Assembly: GCA_015075105.1 (NCBI GenBank)
Contig: JABTUZ010000002.1
Span: forward strand, 592,001-656,000
Origin: Leptospiraceae bacterium
Lineage (GTDB): Bacteria; Spirochaetota; Leptospiria; Leptospirales; Leptospiraceae
DNA: 64,000 bases
Direction: 5' to 3'
The first letter of the stretch is position 1, and every line of letters begins with the position of its first letter. Shown one piece after another: positions 55,032-64,000 of the stretch. The notes beneath the pieces were generated by a model. The model was given only the letters and a program-made list of their open reading frames with translations. It did not search any database and was not told the DNA's origin. The position numbers and the translations under genes are program-made.

Positions 55032-56135
55032 TTGGAACGATTTAAAAATATTTCTCCATTGATTTACATAAACTCAATTCTTCTTATTGTTCTATTTTTA
55101 TTAATTTATCATCCGGGTGTAAAAAATAGAATTCTCTCGATAACAGCAAAAGAAACAAAACTTAGTAAAACCGAACAAAACAGCGCAGTTCAAATTCAAA
55201 AAGTTTTTCGGTCTGTTTATTCGCTTACCAAAGATAGCGTAGTTTCTATCAGAACTACTCAAGACGAAAATCTACCGTATTTTTATGAGGGAAGAGAAAA
55301 TGAAATCTCAGCGCTTGGAAGCGGGTTTATCATTGATTACAGCGGGCATATCTTAACAAACTACCATGTAATAAAAATGTCTAAGTCAATCGAGGTGATT
55401 TTACCAAACGGAAGAACTGAAAAAGCAGAATTTATTGGAAGCCACGAGAGAGCCGATCTTGCACTTTTGAAAATTCCAAATAGTGAAGGACTGAAACCGG
55501 TTACTTTTGGAAATTCTGATGAAGTAGAAGTAGGGGACTGGGCGATTGCTATTGGCTCTCCTTTTGGTTTGGAAAAAACTTTTACTGTAGGAGTAGTGTC
55601 CGCAAAATCAAGAGCTGATCTAGATGAGACAGGGCAAAGCCATATTCAAACAGACACTGCGATAAATCCCGGAAATAGTGGAGGTCCCTTACTCAATATT
55701 AATGGAGAAGTCATCGGAATTAACAGACTCATTCGATCAAATTCAGGCTCCAGTTCTGGAATAGCTTTTGCAATCCCTATAAACTACGCCAAAAAAATTC
55801 TTGAGATGATTAAGGAAAATCCAAAAGTTAATATTCGTCCTGCAACACTTGGAGTAGTTGCAACAGCTCCACCGACGGAACACAAAAGAGCACTTGGTAT
55901 TCCAGTTGACGAAACCGGAGTTTTGGTTTATGGAATCGAGCCTTTTTCTTCTGCCAATAGAGGCGGGCTTCAAAGATTTGATTTGATTCAAGAAGTCAAC
56001 GGATCTAAAATACTCAGTATTCGAGAGTTGAGAGAAGAAGTTTCTCTTGCAGGGCTTGGAGGAAAACTAAAAATCCAAGTACTCCGAAAAGGAAAAAAAA
56101 TTACAATACAATTAAAATTAATTCACAAACAATGA
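55032..56135 (+). CDS. HtrA/DegS-like trypsin-type serine protease
   Basis: A 367-residue S1C protease anchored by one N-terminal membrane segment (LIYINSILLIVLFLLIYHPG) with its catalytic domain in the periplasm. The triad is His112 (TNYHVIKM), Asp142 (ADLALLKIP) and Ser216 (NPGNSGGPLLN). A single PDZ domain follows (about 275-365; ETGVLVYGIEPFSSANRGG). The anchor plus one PDZ resembles DegS more than DegP. It would act in envelope quality control or stress signalling. The TTG start at 55032 is preceded by AGGTG at a wide spacing. Only one base separates its stop from the gmk stop. Confidence 0.93.
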   Translation: MERFKNISPLIYINSILLIVLFLLIYHPGVKNRILSITAKETKLSKTEQNSAVQIQKVFRSVYSLTKDSVVSIRTTQDENLPYFYEGRENEISALGSGFIIDYSGHILTNYHVIKMSKSIEVILPNGRTEKAEFIGSHERADLALLKIPNSEGLKPVTFGNSDEVEVGDWAIAIGSPFGLEKTFTVGVVSAKSRADLDETGQSHIQTDTAINPGNSGGPLLNINGEVIGINRLIRSNSGSSSGIAFAIPINYAKKILEMIKENPKVNIRPATLGVVATAPPTEHKRALGIPVDETGVLVYGIEPFSSANRGGLQRFDLIQEVNGSKILSIRELREEVSLAGLGGKLKIQVLRKGKKITIQLKLIHKQ

Positions 56136-56136
56136 A

Positions 56137-56691
56137 TCACTTTTGAAATAATATTTTAACTAATTCATTGTATGCAGTTTGCAAATCACTATTTACAATT
56201 CTGTAATCAAACTTTTCAGATAGTTTCAATTCCATTTCGCCATTCTTAATTCTTTTTTTAATTTCTTCCGGGTTGTCTGTAGCTCTGGATTGCAACCTAT
56301 TTATCCAAGTCTCTGTATCTGGGGGAAGAATAAAAATTGAAATGCATTCAGGGATTTTCTTTTTAACAATGGAAGCGCCTTGTACATCAATGTCGAGGAT
56401 TACGTTATTACCTTTTTCCAAATTTTCAAAAATTAAATTCTTAGGCGTACCATAATAATTCCCGTGAACCACAGCCCATTCAAAAAAACTATCTTTTTCA
56501 ATTAGTGTTTCAAATTCATTCTTAGAAACAAAATGATAGGTAACTCCTTCTACGTCACCGGGTCTTGGTTGTCTGGAAGTAACAGAAACAGAAAATTTAC
56601 ACTCCGGATAATCTTTTAAAACCATTCCGATCAGAGTTGATTTTCCCCCGCCCGCAACAGATGAAATTATGAATAATTTTCCTTTTCGCAT
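56137..56691 (-). CDS. gmk: guanylate kinase
   Basis: A 184-residue guanylate kinase (GMP + ATP to GDP + ADP). The P-loop reads SVAGGGKSTLI instead of the common GPSGAGKST. The GMP-binding block FSVSVTSRQPRPGDVEGVTY near residue 35 and FVSKNEFETLIEKDSFFEWA near 53 are typical, and DIDVQGASIVKK near 99 is the other signature. Length and order are standard. It follows the RemA-like gene by 2 bases, an order common in bacteria (remA-gmk). Transcribed as the tail of the flagellar block or from a local promoter. Confidence 0.96.
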   Translation of the reverse strand: MRKGKLFIISSVAGGGKSTLIGMVLKDYPECKFSVSVTSRQPRPGDVEGVTYHFVSKNEFETLIEKDSFFEWAVVHGNYYGTPKNLIFENLEKGNNVILDIDVQGASIVKKKIPECISIFILPPDTETWINRLQSRATDNPEEIKKRIKNGEMELKLSEKFDYRIVNSDLQTAYNELVKILFQK

Positions 56692-56693
56692 AT

Positions 56694-56978
56694 CTACTCA
56701 ATTGCTATACTTGACTCCTCTTCTTCTATTGCAACCGAATTATCCTCAGTTTCTATCCTCTTTATCAAAGATTCTACTCTAAGTGCAGACAAAATCAAGT
56801 GACCACTATCGGTAATTATAATAGACCTTGTTTTTCTGCCTTGAGTCGCCTCAATCAATAATCCTGATTTTTTTGCTTCATTTCTAAGACGCTTTCCTGA
56901 TGCAGAGTCTGATTGAATCATGGAAACAATTTTAGAAATCATAACTATATTGGAAAAGCCGACATTCAATACCTTCAA
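56694..56978 (-). CDS. remA: DUF370/RemA-family DNA-binding regulator
   Basis: A 94-residue protein of the RemA/DUF370 family (matrix gene regulator of Bacillus). MKVLNVGFSNIVMISKIVSM and GLLIEATQGRKTRSIIIT match the family core, with the Arg of GRKTRS in the DNA-contact position. Bacillus RemA binds DNA and activates biofilm operons; the target in this organism is unknown. The C terminus is extended and acidic (ETEDNSVAIEEEES). It lies between the 330-residue gene and gmk with 2-base gaps, so the three are co-transcribed. Confidence 0.85.
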   Translation of the reverse strand: MKVLNVGFSNIVMISKIVSMIQSDSASGKRLRNEAKKSGLLIEATQGRKTRSIIITDSGHLILSALRVESLIKRIETEDNSVAIEEEESSIAIE

Positions 56979-56980
56979 GA

Positions 56981-57973
56981 CTAAAGTTTAGGAAAAATTC
57001 CTCTCCTGTCAAATTTAATAGTTTCGATTAGAGAAACTTCTGGGATTGCAATTCCAAGCTCAGTGGCTATTTCTGAATGAGAATAATTTTTTTTCAACAG
57101 AAAAACAACTTTTTCTATTCTTGTTGCACTCTCCGGTATTTCTTTTAAAGCTACTCCGGCAGAAATTTTGATTTCATCTTTTTTTTGATTTCCATAGACT
57201 TCTTGTGGGTGTTGAACCATAGACAACACTTCTGCAAAAGAATTTTCTTCTTTCATATTGTTTGTAATATCAATAGAATTTGTCTGGCTCTTGAAAGGGT
57301 CTCCTCCTATAGAATAGTCTAAAGAATTTTTTACTCCTGATGATTGAACAAGGTAATTTTCTGAATGCTCTTCAATTTTCAACGGATCGTTTATTCCAAG
57401 AAAAGACTTTACGCCTTTTCCTAATCCTGTAATAAATTCCATGAGGATTGGACCCGATGTAAGTGAATCTGACTTGGACTCTTTATTTTTTGTATTGGAT
57501 CCTAAGTTATAATTTTCTTTCTGATGAATAAATTCATTTTTTAGATACTCTCGATTGACACCCAAGGCTTGAACCCCTTCACGTATATTTTCTTCTGCCT
57601 GTAAATTTTTGACTGTTTCTTTTTGAGAATATTCTTTAAGAATAGGAAAGGAAGAGTTTTCTTTTTTTAGGTTTGTTGTAGTAGAGGTGACTTCATTTGG
57701 TAGATTTAAAGACTCAGCTTTTTGAATCAGATTTCGTAAAATAACTATTCTAGAATCCATTTGAGCTAAATAACTTTCGCTTTCTTTATAAAATAAAAGA
57801 ATATCTCTGTTCATATCTGCTTTGAATTTTTTACTTTGATACTCTTTGACGCTATTTGTAACCTTGATGGAAACAGCATAGTACAACACTACTGCAAATA
57901 TTAAATTTATAATAACTAAAGCCAGAAGTTCCAAAAAAATCTCCCTCAATGAAAGTTTCCAACAACATTCCAT
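56981..57973 (-). CDS. membrane protein with C-terminal helix-turn-helix-like segment
   Basis: A 330-residue protein I do not recognise. Residues 8-33 are a membrane segment (LELLALVIINLIFAVVLYYA), residues 35-75 a coiled coil, and 80-275 low-complexity, Ser/Asn/Glu-rich and probably disordered. The last 50 residues read EKVVFLLKKNYSHSEIATEL-GIAIPEVSLIE, which resembles a helix-turn-helix like those at the ends of DUF2802-type flagellar-locus proteins. The ATG at 57973 has a strong AGGTGGGG upstream. It is encoded between fapA/fliA and the remA-gmk pair, so a motility or cell-structure role is likely but unproven. Confidence 0.7.
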   Translation of the reverse strand: MECCWKLSLREIFLELLALVIINLIFAVVLYYAVSIKVTNSVKEYQSKKFKADMNRDILLFYKESESYLAQMDSRIVILRNLIQKAESLNLPNEVTSTTTNLKKENSSFPILKEYSQKETVKNLQAEENIREGVQALGVNREYLKNEFIHQKENYNLGSNTKNKESKSDSLTSGPILMEFITGLGKGVKSFLGINDPLKIEEHSENYLVQSSGVKNSLDYSIGGDPFKSQTNSIDITNNMKEENSFAEVLSMVQHPQEVYGNQKKDEIKISAGVALKEIPESATRIEKVVFLLKKNYSHSEIATELGIAIPEVSLIETIKFDRRGIFPKL

Positions 57974-58039
57974 CGAAAATCCCCACCTATTTTTCTATTG
58001 GGTATTCTTTTTTAACGAATATCTGACATAGGCATATTT

Positions 58040-58384
58040 TTACGCAAAAAACTCAAAAGAGCTTTTCCCTGATATGCTTTTTATACCTTTTCCCTCAGAG
58101 TTGTAAAAAAGTATAGAGTTATTTTCATATTTTTTTAAATCTGAGCTATTTGCTTTTTTTTGTCCACGAATATAGGGCTCATCTTTTCCACTTCGATCCT
58201 CTTTCCAGAGAATGCCTGTTGACTCGACTGGGGGGGCTAATTTATTTCTTTTTTCAACGTATTCTTTTAGAATTTTTGTTTGTTCGACCATCTGATTTAG
58301 AGTAGTATATGGATTCTCAAACTGCCATTTTCTGGCAATATCGTGAGATTGAAGTTGTCCATATAAGGTCTCTGCTATTCTCAT
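58040..58384 (-). CDS. small hypothetical protein coupled to fapA
   Basis: A 114-residue soluble protein without signal peptide or membrane segment. It starts [20 protein letters not shown], is rich in Lys, Ser and Tyr, and has a short helical part near residues 28-50 ([20 protein letters not shown]). No family recognised. The start overlaps the fapA stop as ATGA. Position inside the flagellar regulatory block suggests a role there. Confidence 0.65.
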   Translation of the reverse strand: MRIAETLYGQLQSHDIARKWQFENPYTTLNQMVEQTKILKEYVEKRNKLAPPVESTGILWKEDRSGKDEPYIRGQKKANSSDLKKYENNSILFYNSEGKGIKSISGKSSFEFFA

Positions 58385-60387
58385 TTCACTTTGTTAGAAG
58401 GTTTTTTGTCCTTTGACCTTTTTTTCCTCCAGTCAGCCTTTGCAGGATTTGGATCCTCGTAGGGCATTTGTTTAATCAGACCGTTTTCTTGGTAAAAAGT
58501 TTTAGTTTTAATTTCGTTTTTTACTCTGTATTCTGCATTTTTAATTCTTAAAAAAACTCCACCAAAAAGTATCTTTTCTACGCTAATTTTACCATGCTCG
58601 CTTGTTTCTTCAAGATAATTTTGTAAAGTTTGGATTTCTTGTTCGTATTCGGTGATTCTTTTGTGAAGTTTTTTCCCGCCTTGCTCAAGTTTTACCATGT
58701 GCGCAGCATTTTCTTCGGAAAAAGAAGAAGGGTCTGCCTCTTTTCGGGCTTTTAAAGTTTTTAAACTTTTTTGAATTTGATCTAATTTACCCTTATTTTC
58801 CTCTTTTTTGGCTTCGTAGTCTGCGATTTGCTTTGATATTTTAGGATTAAATCCGACTACGAGATCAGTTTGCGGGTTTGCTTTAGAGCCGATAACCTTT
58901 GCTACAATTAGATTTCCTGCTTTGGAAACTCCACCTACAATTTGACCTCTTTTTCCTTGGCAGGCAATTTTTCCACCGGCACTTATTTCGGAGTGCATAA
59001 TTCCCTCTTGCACAATTACGTCTTTGTCTGTGGTTACAGTTGCATTCTGGATAAACTTAGCTACAATATTCCCACTGGTTGATTCAATTTTTGCTTCTCC
59101 TCTACCAGTGACTCCCTGACGAATTACAATATCCCCGTCTGCTTCAACTATCGCCTTTTGAACTGTACCGTAAACTTCTATATTTCCTGCGGCCTTAACT
59201 TGAAAATTGTCTTCGATATTGCCTGTAATTATGATAGAGCCGAGGAAGGTAATATTTCCAGTCCTATTTCCTACGTCTCCATTGATTCTATAAATAGTTT
59301 CTACAGACAGTTTATCATTTAGAAATAAAACCTGTCCGTTAACTTCTGCGGTTAATTTAGAACGATCCTCTGATAGAATTGTACCCTTCCCTTGCTTTAG
59401 TTGAATATCAACTCCGTCTTTTGCTTCTAATAACTGATTGTATAAATCTCTTCCCCATTTTCCTTTTTCAGGTGGAATTTTCTCTGCAAGCAGTTGACCA
59501 ACCACTACGTTTTCAATTAAGTCCATATTTCTATAATCTACTTTTCCAAAGCTATCTTCTTTGAATTCGATTACTTTTTCTGTTCTTACATGATACACGA
59601 TGCTTGCATTTTTCCCGTTCACAGGCGGGTCTCCTGTTGCTGCGAGAAATGCGATATTATAAGTATCTGCCTCTACTTGGTTTTTAATTTCTTCTTCTTT
59701 GATTCCATATCGAATCCCAGAATTTTTTAGAGTAGATACGATATCCGATACTTCTAAATCTCTACCGTTTGGTTTTGGAGGAATCAGTGTAACCATTGCT
59801 TTCATTTTATCAGCAGAAATATCCACCATGATTTTTCCTTCCATGCCTGCTTTAATTTTTGAGTCTGCAATTCTAACAGGCTCACCGGACTCTTCTTTTA
59901 AAGATTTTGAAATTAAACTTTGGTTTACGTCGGTGATTCCTTTATGGGACAATCTTCTTACTACTTCATCTTGCGTAACTCTTCTGCCTTCTCCTTTGGG
60001 TGGAAAGATTGTAAGCCAAACACCGGATTTATAATTTTTCAGGCAGACCCAACCATCTTTGTTCTTCGGTACAATTAATTCTTTTAAATTCGTGGACAAT
60101 AATTTCCCGGAACCACCTGTAAGTTTTTTGTCCAATGCGATTAAATCGTCATAGGATTCATCATCAGGTAAGATAGAAACTCGAATATGGTAAGGCTCTC
60201 CAAAGAAAAAATTTTTCTTTCCTCTTTTTAAAACGATGTAATCTAATTGGTGAATTTGTTTTCTGAGGTGCTTTGATGCCAACTTCAGACATTCATCTAC
60301 AGTATCGCCGATTACTTCTACTTGTTCGCCCTCGAGCTTGTGCAAAAGCTCGTCTTGCTCGCTCATGAATGTTTTTAAAGCACCCAT
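58381..60387 (-). CDS. fapA: DUF342 flagellar assembly protein A
   Basis: A 668-residue cytoplasmic protein of the FapA/DUF342 family. An N-terminal Jag-N-like part ([20 protein letters not shown]) is followed by the FapA core with a right-handed beta-helix-like run of short strands ([40 protein letters not shown]) and a C-terminal coiled coil (about 535-615). In other bacteria FapA helps localise or assemble polar flagella. It begins 42 bases after fliA, with GAGGGG upstream of the ATG. It is coupled to the following 114-residue gene. Confidence 0.88.
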   Translation of the reverse strand: MGALKTFMSEQDELLHKLEGEQVEVIGDTVDECLKLASKHLRKQIHQLDYIVLKRGKKNFFFGEPYHIRVSILPDDESYDDLIALDKKLTGGSGKLLSTNLKELIVPKNKDGWVCLKNYKSGVWLTIFPPKGEGRRVTQDEVVRRLSHKGITDVNQSLISKSLKEESGEPVRIADSKIKAGMEGKIMVDISADKMKAMVTLIPPKPNGRDLEVSDIVSTLKNSGIRYGIKEEEIKNQVEADTYNIAFLAATGDPPVNGKNASIVYHVRTEKVIEFKEDSFGKVDYRNMDLIENVVVGQLLAEKIPPEKGKWGRDLYNQLLEAKDGVDIQLKQGKGTILSEDRSKLTAEVNGQVLFLNDKLSVETIYRINGDVGNRTGNITFLGSIIITGNIEDNFQVKAAGNIEVYGTVQKAIVEADGDIVIRQGVTGRGEAKIESTSGNIVAKFIQNATVTTDKDVIVQEGIMHSEISAGGKIACQGKRGQIVGGVSKAGNLIVAKVIGSKANPQTDLVVGFNPKISKQIADYEAKKEENKGKLDQIQKSLKTLKARKEADPSSFSEENAAHMVKLEQGGKKLHKRITEYEQEIQTLQNYLEETSEHGKISVEKILFGGVFLRIKNAEYRVKNEIKTKTFYQENGLIKQMPYEDPNPAKADWRKKRSKDKKPSNKVK

Positions 60388-60429
60388 ATCGCCCCTCTTT
60401 AAAGTATTAGAATGAATTAATTTTAAATA

Positions 60430-61230
60430 TTACTTTTTAGTAACTACTGATTTTACTTTTCCGAGTTTACTTCTAAGCCTCATTACAGCTTTTGTGTGGA
60501 GTTGAGAAATTCTAGATTCAGTAACTTCCAATACTTCACCGATTTCTTTTAATGTGAGGTCTTCATAATAGTATAGAACGATTACCTTTTTTTCTTTTTC
60601 CGGCAGAGTCTGAATTGCTTCCACAATTACATTTTTTACTTCTTCTTTTTCGATAATCACATCAGGATTCATATTAGCCGGAGATTCGAGAGTTTCCATA
60701 AAAGAAACTTCATCGTTTTCGTCTCCCAAAAACCAAATATCATTCAAGGAGACAAGTGAAGTCCCACTAATTTTAGTAAGTAAACTTCCTAGCTCTTCTA
60801 CAGATACTCCAAGCTCTTTTGCAATCGCTTCGTCTTCAACAGTCTGTCCTTCTTTATTTTCGAGCATTCCGATAATTTGTTCTAATTGTCTTGCTTTTTG
60901 TCGTATTGATCTAGGAATCCAGTCGATGGAGCGAAGCTCATCAAAAATACTTCCCCGAATTCTTGTCATTGCATAAGTTTTGAATTTGATTTCTCTGGCA
61001 GGATCAAATTTCTCGATAGCGTCTAAAAGTCCAAATACACCATAACTCACAAGGTCGTCGAATTCTACATTTTGTGGCATACCGATAGCCACTCTTCCGG
61101 CAACGTGTTTTACGAGTGGTGAATATTTTTCTACTAAATAGCTGCGTATTTCTTGTTTTTTAGAAATCCTGTATTCTTTCCAAAGCTCATTCTCTTCTAT
61201 CTGATTGTATTTCTCTAGCAGCTTTGACAT
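60430..61230 (-). CDS. fliA: RNA polymerase sigma factor for motility genes
   Basis: A 266-residue sigma-28 (FliA/WhiG) factor. Region 2 has [20 protein letters not shown] and [20 protein letters not shown] with [20 protein letters not shown] (core binding and -10 recognition), region 3 [20 protein letters not shown], region 4 [22 protein letters not shown] with the helix-turn-helix [16 protein letters not shown]. It directs late flagellar and chemotaxis genes. Its ATG at 61230 has GGAAG upstream. The 223-base gap to the upstream gene should hold a promoter. FlgM anti-sigma is not in the window. Confidence 0.95.
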   Translation of the reverse strand: MSKLLEKYNQIEENELWKEYRISKKQEIRSYLVEKYSPLVKHVAGRVAIGMPQNVEFDDLVSYGVFGLLDAIEKFDPAREIKFKTYAMTRIRGSIFDELRSIDWIPRSIRQKARQLEQIIGMLENKEGQTVEDEAIAKELGVSVEELGSLLTKISGTSLVSLNDIWFLGDENDEVSFMETLESPANMNPDVIIEKEEVKNVIVEAIQTLPEKEKKVIVLYYYEDLTLKEIGEVLEVTESRISQLHTKAVMRLRSKLGKVKSVVTKK

Positions 61231-61453
61231 ATTCTTCCGAAATCTAAAATCTAACCTTTATTTATTTCCAATCTTCTGATTGAATGCTATCTCTTTATAC
61301 ATTCGTTAAAAATGAATATTTAGAATAGTACTTTTTTGTAATTATGTAGCAAAAACGTAACTTTTTTAGACATAATTTCTATCTATTTCATTTTTGGGCA
61401 TAGGTATTTACAAAAAGGCTTTTTCTGGGTGTGTGGTTGCAAATAAAAATAGA

Positions 61454-61936
61454 TCAACCGCCAGCGTCGTCGTCTTTTGCGAGCATAGTTCTTACTGCTT
61501 CCGCCATAAGTTTAGGTTCATTTTTTAAAGTTATGTTTTCTACGATTATGTGATCTCCGTATTTTCCATCTTTTGTCTTGGTTTGAGGACGAGATATTTC
61601 TACTCCTAAATTATCCGAATGAGTTTCTGTAGGTGTTCCTGATTCCGTGCTTGCAGAAGTGGATCTGAAATTAATAGGGTTAGAAATTTTTGTAGTTTCA
61701 TCTTCGTCACTTTCTCCACCCATAAGCTCAAATTGACTTAAAATTTCTAAAAATTCAGGCACTTTCATTTGTAAAATAAAATGAATGCCGAACCCTAAAG
61801 TTGCAAATACGAATGAAGAAATGAGTGAAACAAAAGCAATATGGGTAACTCTATTTCCTACAATAAAGCCGGAAATTGTGCTGATTAAAAGACCTAAAGC
61901 AAAAAAGAAAACTATAAATTGGAGCTGTAAGCTCAA
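61454..61936 (-). CDS. membrane protein encoded with flhG
   Basis: A 160-residue protein with two membrane segments at the N terminus ([20 protein letters not shown] and [20 protein letters not shown]) and an acidic, Ser/Thr-rich, probably disordered C-terminal half. I do not recognise it. The start overlaps the flhG stop as ATGA, so it is co-translated with the polar-flagellum regulator. A membrane partner for FlhG or FlhF positioning is a reasonable guess from context only. Confidence 0.7.
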   Translation of the reverse strand: MSLQLQFIVFFFALGLLISTISGFIVGNRVTHIAFVSLISSFVFATLGFGIHFILQMKVPEFLEILSQFELMGGESDEDETTKISNPINFRSTSASTESGTPTETHSDNLGVEISRPQTKTKDGKYGDHIIVENITLKNEPKLMAEAVRTMLAKDDDAGG

Positions 61937-62850
61937 GTGTCTTCTCCCATCTGTTTTTCCATTTCTTGTTCTCTATGATCTAAGAATCCAAAAAACTTTT
62001 TAAAGAAATCACCAATCTTTAGTTCATCCGTTAGAGAATTTTCTGAATTTGTTAGGGTGTATGTAATTCTGTTTAAACAAGATGCAGCTTTTGAACGAGG
62101 ATAATTTATTACATAAGGTTTTTGTTCTCTGATACTTTTTTCAACTTCTTCGTCTTGGAAAATAAAACCTAAATGTTCAACTCTTACCTCTAAAAATTGA
62201 CCGCTAATATCAATTACGCGATCAGCTACTTTTTTTCCTTCTATGGCACTTTTTACTCGATTTACAATAATCTTTAGATTTTTTTCTTTGCTTTGAGTTA
62301 CAATAGATTTGATAAGCCCGTAAGAGTCTGTAATTGAAGTAGGTTCAGGGGTAGTGACAATAATCACTTCATCGGCGGGCATGATTAGTCCGATTACATT
62401 CGAGCTGATGCCTGCACCGGTGTCTATTATCATATAATCGTAGTGTCCTAAATCTGAAAAGCCTTTGATCAGGTTGTTTCTTTGGGTCTCGTTTAAGTTT
62501 GCAAGTTGAGCGTAGCCACTGGCTCCGGCAATTATATCGACACCTTCTGTAGTCTGAATAATTATGTCTTTTAAAGATTTATGTCCCTTAACTACATGGT
62601 ATAAGTTGTATTTAGGAATAATTCCCAAGAGCACATTTATATTTGCCAAACCAAGATCCCCATCAAAAATTAAAACTTTTTGGCCGGTTTTAGCAATAGA
62701 TATTCCCAGATTTACGGACAGGGTAGTTTTACCCACTCCACCTTTACCGGATGCCACAGCAAGAATTTTAGTTCTTCTTCTCTGTGGGTTGATTACCTTT
62801 AAAGGTGAAACCTGATTAGCCAATTTTCGTAAATTTGTAGCTTGATCCAT
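61933..62850 (-). CDS. flhG: MinD-like ATPase FlhG (FleN/YlxH)
   Basis: A 305-residue ParA/MinD-family ATPase that controls flagellar number and placement with FlhF. The deviant Walker A is [19 protein letters not shown], Walker B-like [15 protein letters not shown] near residue 140, and [18 protein letters not shown] near 175. The N terminus ([13 protein letters not shown]) carries the conserved DQAxxLR activation motif that binds FlhF. An amphipathic C-terminal segment may dock at the membrane ([14 protein letters not shown]). It starts 31 bases after flhF and is coupled to the next gene by ATGA. Confidence 0.95.
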   Translation of the reverse strand: MDQATNLRKLANQVSPLKVINPQRRRTKILAVASGKGGVGKTTLSVNLGISIAKTGQKVLIFDGDLGLANINVLLGIIPKYNLYHVVKGHKSLKDIIIQTTEGVDIIAGASGYAQLANLNETQRNNLIKGFSDLGHYDYMIIDTGAGISSNVIGLIMPADEVIIVTTPEPTSITDSYGLIKSIVTQSKEKNLKIIVNRVKSAIEGKKVADRVIDISGQFLEVRVEHLGFIFQDEEVEKSIREQKPYVINYPRSKAASCLNRITYTLTNSENSLTDELKIGDFFKKFFGFLDHREQEMEKQMGEDT

Positions 62851-62881
62851 TCTTTAACCTACTATTTTAGCTAAAAGTGGA

Positions 62882-64000
62882 TCAACCGGCAACCGCAAAG
62901 ACCTCACCTTTAAGCTCTCTGATTTTCTCAGGATAAACAACAATTTCAGCAAGCAACTTTCGGTCGGCAGACGTAATATCAAAAGGAACATCCTGACCAG
63001 TACTGAAAAATGTAAATCTCTTATTTAGTGTATCGGCTAATTCTACAAAGCTACATAAAAAATCTGCCTCGTCTGTTTTGGTTACTAAAATTCTGTTGTA
63101 ATTTAAACTTTCGTAAGCTGAAAATACAGACTTTGCATTGCTGTAGGAAGACGTTGCAGAAATCACCAATATATTTTCAACTGAATCTCTCTCAGAAAAT
63201 ACACCTGAAAATTCCTTCATTTTAGAAAAAAATTCAGGATTTCTGTGGCTGTGACCTGCCGTATCTATCAGAATTAATTCTGATCCGTCTCGCAAAAGTG
63301 CTTCTTTCATTTTTTCGGGGTCTTTTGCTGCATAAAACGGCAACTCCATTGTATCCGCATACCTTTTTAATTGCTCGATTGCAGCAATTCTGTAATTGTC
63401 TAAGGTGTATAAGGAAACTGCTTTTCGCATATTTAGGTAATACCTTGCTGCAAGTTTTGCAATCGTGGTAGTTTTCCCGCTACCTGTTGGTCCTACAAAA
63501 AAGATTATCTTTCTTCTGTTTCTGGGAGTTCCCGCAAATAAATCCGAATCTACTGAAATCCTCTCTCTTAGCACTTCAACGCATTTTTCATTTACAAGAG
63601 AGCTTTTCGACTTTTCGATCAAAGACAAATTTTCTTCGAGTCTGTCCATTAATTCGGAAGCATAAAAAGAACTCATACCTTCTGTGATAAGTCTTTCTCT
63701 TAATCTTATCAAATTGGTCGAGAGAGATTCTTTTATAGTAAATTTTGAATCATTTCTTTTTTCGATTTCCTCGTGCAAAGAAAGTCCTAAATTTTTTCTT
63801 TCTGGTTTGATCAATTCTTCTTTTTCTTTTTCAACCAAGATAGAAGTAATCTTTTCTTCTTTTGGGATATCGTCTAACTTATCAGATAGAGTTTTTAACT
63901 CACTTAATGGTTTTGCTTTTTTTGCTTCATCTGTTTTTTGTCGAAGAAGTTCTTTTAAGTCCTGAACTTTCTTTTCTACCTTGTCCTTTGAAGATAGCTT
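62882..64000 (-). CDS. flhF: flagellar biosynthesis GTPase FlhF (partial, start beyond window)
   Basis: An SRP-type GTPase that sets the position of flagella. The frame is open through the right edge, so at least 372 residues are here and the N-terminal end is missing. The visible N-terminal part is Lys/Glu-rich and helical (KKVQDLKELLRQKTDEAKKA). The GTPase domain has IIFFVGPTGSGKTTTIAKLA (P-loop), YTLDNYRIAAIEQLKRYADT, LILIDTAGHSHRN (G3) and LVTKTDEADFL (G4-like). TTG 63838 could be read as a start, but the open frame beyond it and family domain structure argue for a longer protein. It is first in the transcript flhF-flhG. Confidence 0.93.
   Translation of the reverse strand, partial: KLSSKDKVEKKVQDLKELLRQKTDEAKKAKPLSELKTLSDKLDDIPKEEKITSILVEKEKEELIKPERKNLGLSLHEEIEKRNDSKFTIKESLSTNLIRLRERLITEGMSSFYASELMDRLEENLSLIEKSKSSLVNEKCVEVLRERISVDSDLFAGTPRNRRKIIFFVGPTGSGKTTTIAKLAARYYLNMRKAVSLYTLDNYRIAAIEQLKRYADTMELPFYAAKDPEKMKEALLRDGSELILIDTAGHSHRNPEFFSKMKEFSGVFSERDSVENILVISATSSYSNAKSVFSAYESLNYNRILVTKTDEADFLCSFVELADTLNKRFTFFSTGQDVPFDITSADRKLLAEIVVYPEKIRELKGEVFAVAG

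Overview
The window reads as spirochaete DNA, most likely from a member of the Leptospiraceae. The evidence is the low G+C content (about one third by eye), the flagellar block flhF-flhG-fliA-fapA, the flgN-flgK-flgL-fliW-csrA operon, and two relics of a gene that resembles the leptospiral DUF1564 family. There are also a Lcl/DUF1566 lipoprotein and many short surface lipoproteins. The genus call is inference. No rRNA, tRNA, CRISPR array or intact insertion sequence was seen.

Region 1 (1-14 kb): a partial gene, an alpha/beta hydrolase, glycogen phosphorylase, and a DUF115 (Maf/MptE-like) protein. On the minus strand follow an ElyC/YdcF-type protein and a set reading glycosyltransferase > NADH dehydrogenase 2 > pyrF > a 59-residue YegP-like protein that ends at a clear terminator. 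Three exported proteins come next on the minus strand: two probable outer-membrane or periplasmic proteins of unknown function and an S1/P1-nuclease/phospholipase C-fold protein.

Region 2 (14-28 kb): a small unknown gene coupled to radC (apparently through a CTG start), mobA, a two-hotdog thioesterase, two tandem MuiA-like (DUF4139) proteins, two tandem paralogous lipoproteins, a decayed repeat element, a frameshifted PAS-containing chemoreceptor, pyrD, two coupled CBS-domain proteins, a SanA-like protein and a NhaD-type antiporter.

Region 3 (28-43 kb): a chemotaxis operon cheW > NIT-domain chemoreceptor > cheB > cheA > a receiver-receiver-adenylate cyclase protein. Next is a flagellar hook-junction operon flgN > flgK > flgL > fliW > csrA > lipoprotein, then a TPR-like protein and a large lipoprotein with two DUF1566 domains.

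Region 4 (43-50 kb): a second, inverted copy of the decayed repeat, then a czcCBA-type divalent-metal efflux operon with a Cys/His-rich exported protein upstream.

Region 5 (50-64 kb): eno > FtsB-like > clpP, DUF190 > lepA > htrA-like protease, and on the minus strand the flagellar regulatory block flhF (cut by the window end) > flhG > unknown membrane protein > fliA > fapA > two unknowns > remA-like > gmk.

Many adjacent genes overlap by ATGA or TAATG/TGATG junctions, so translational coupling is common. The points most worth a second look are the chemotaxis operon whose only non-CheB receiver protein is a cyclase, the inverted pair of decayed DUF1564-like elements about 21 kb apart, a three-copy palindromic intergenic repeat, the frameshifted chemoreceptor, and the apparent CTG start of radC.
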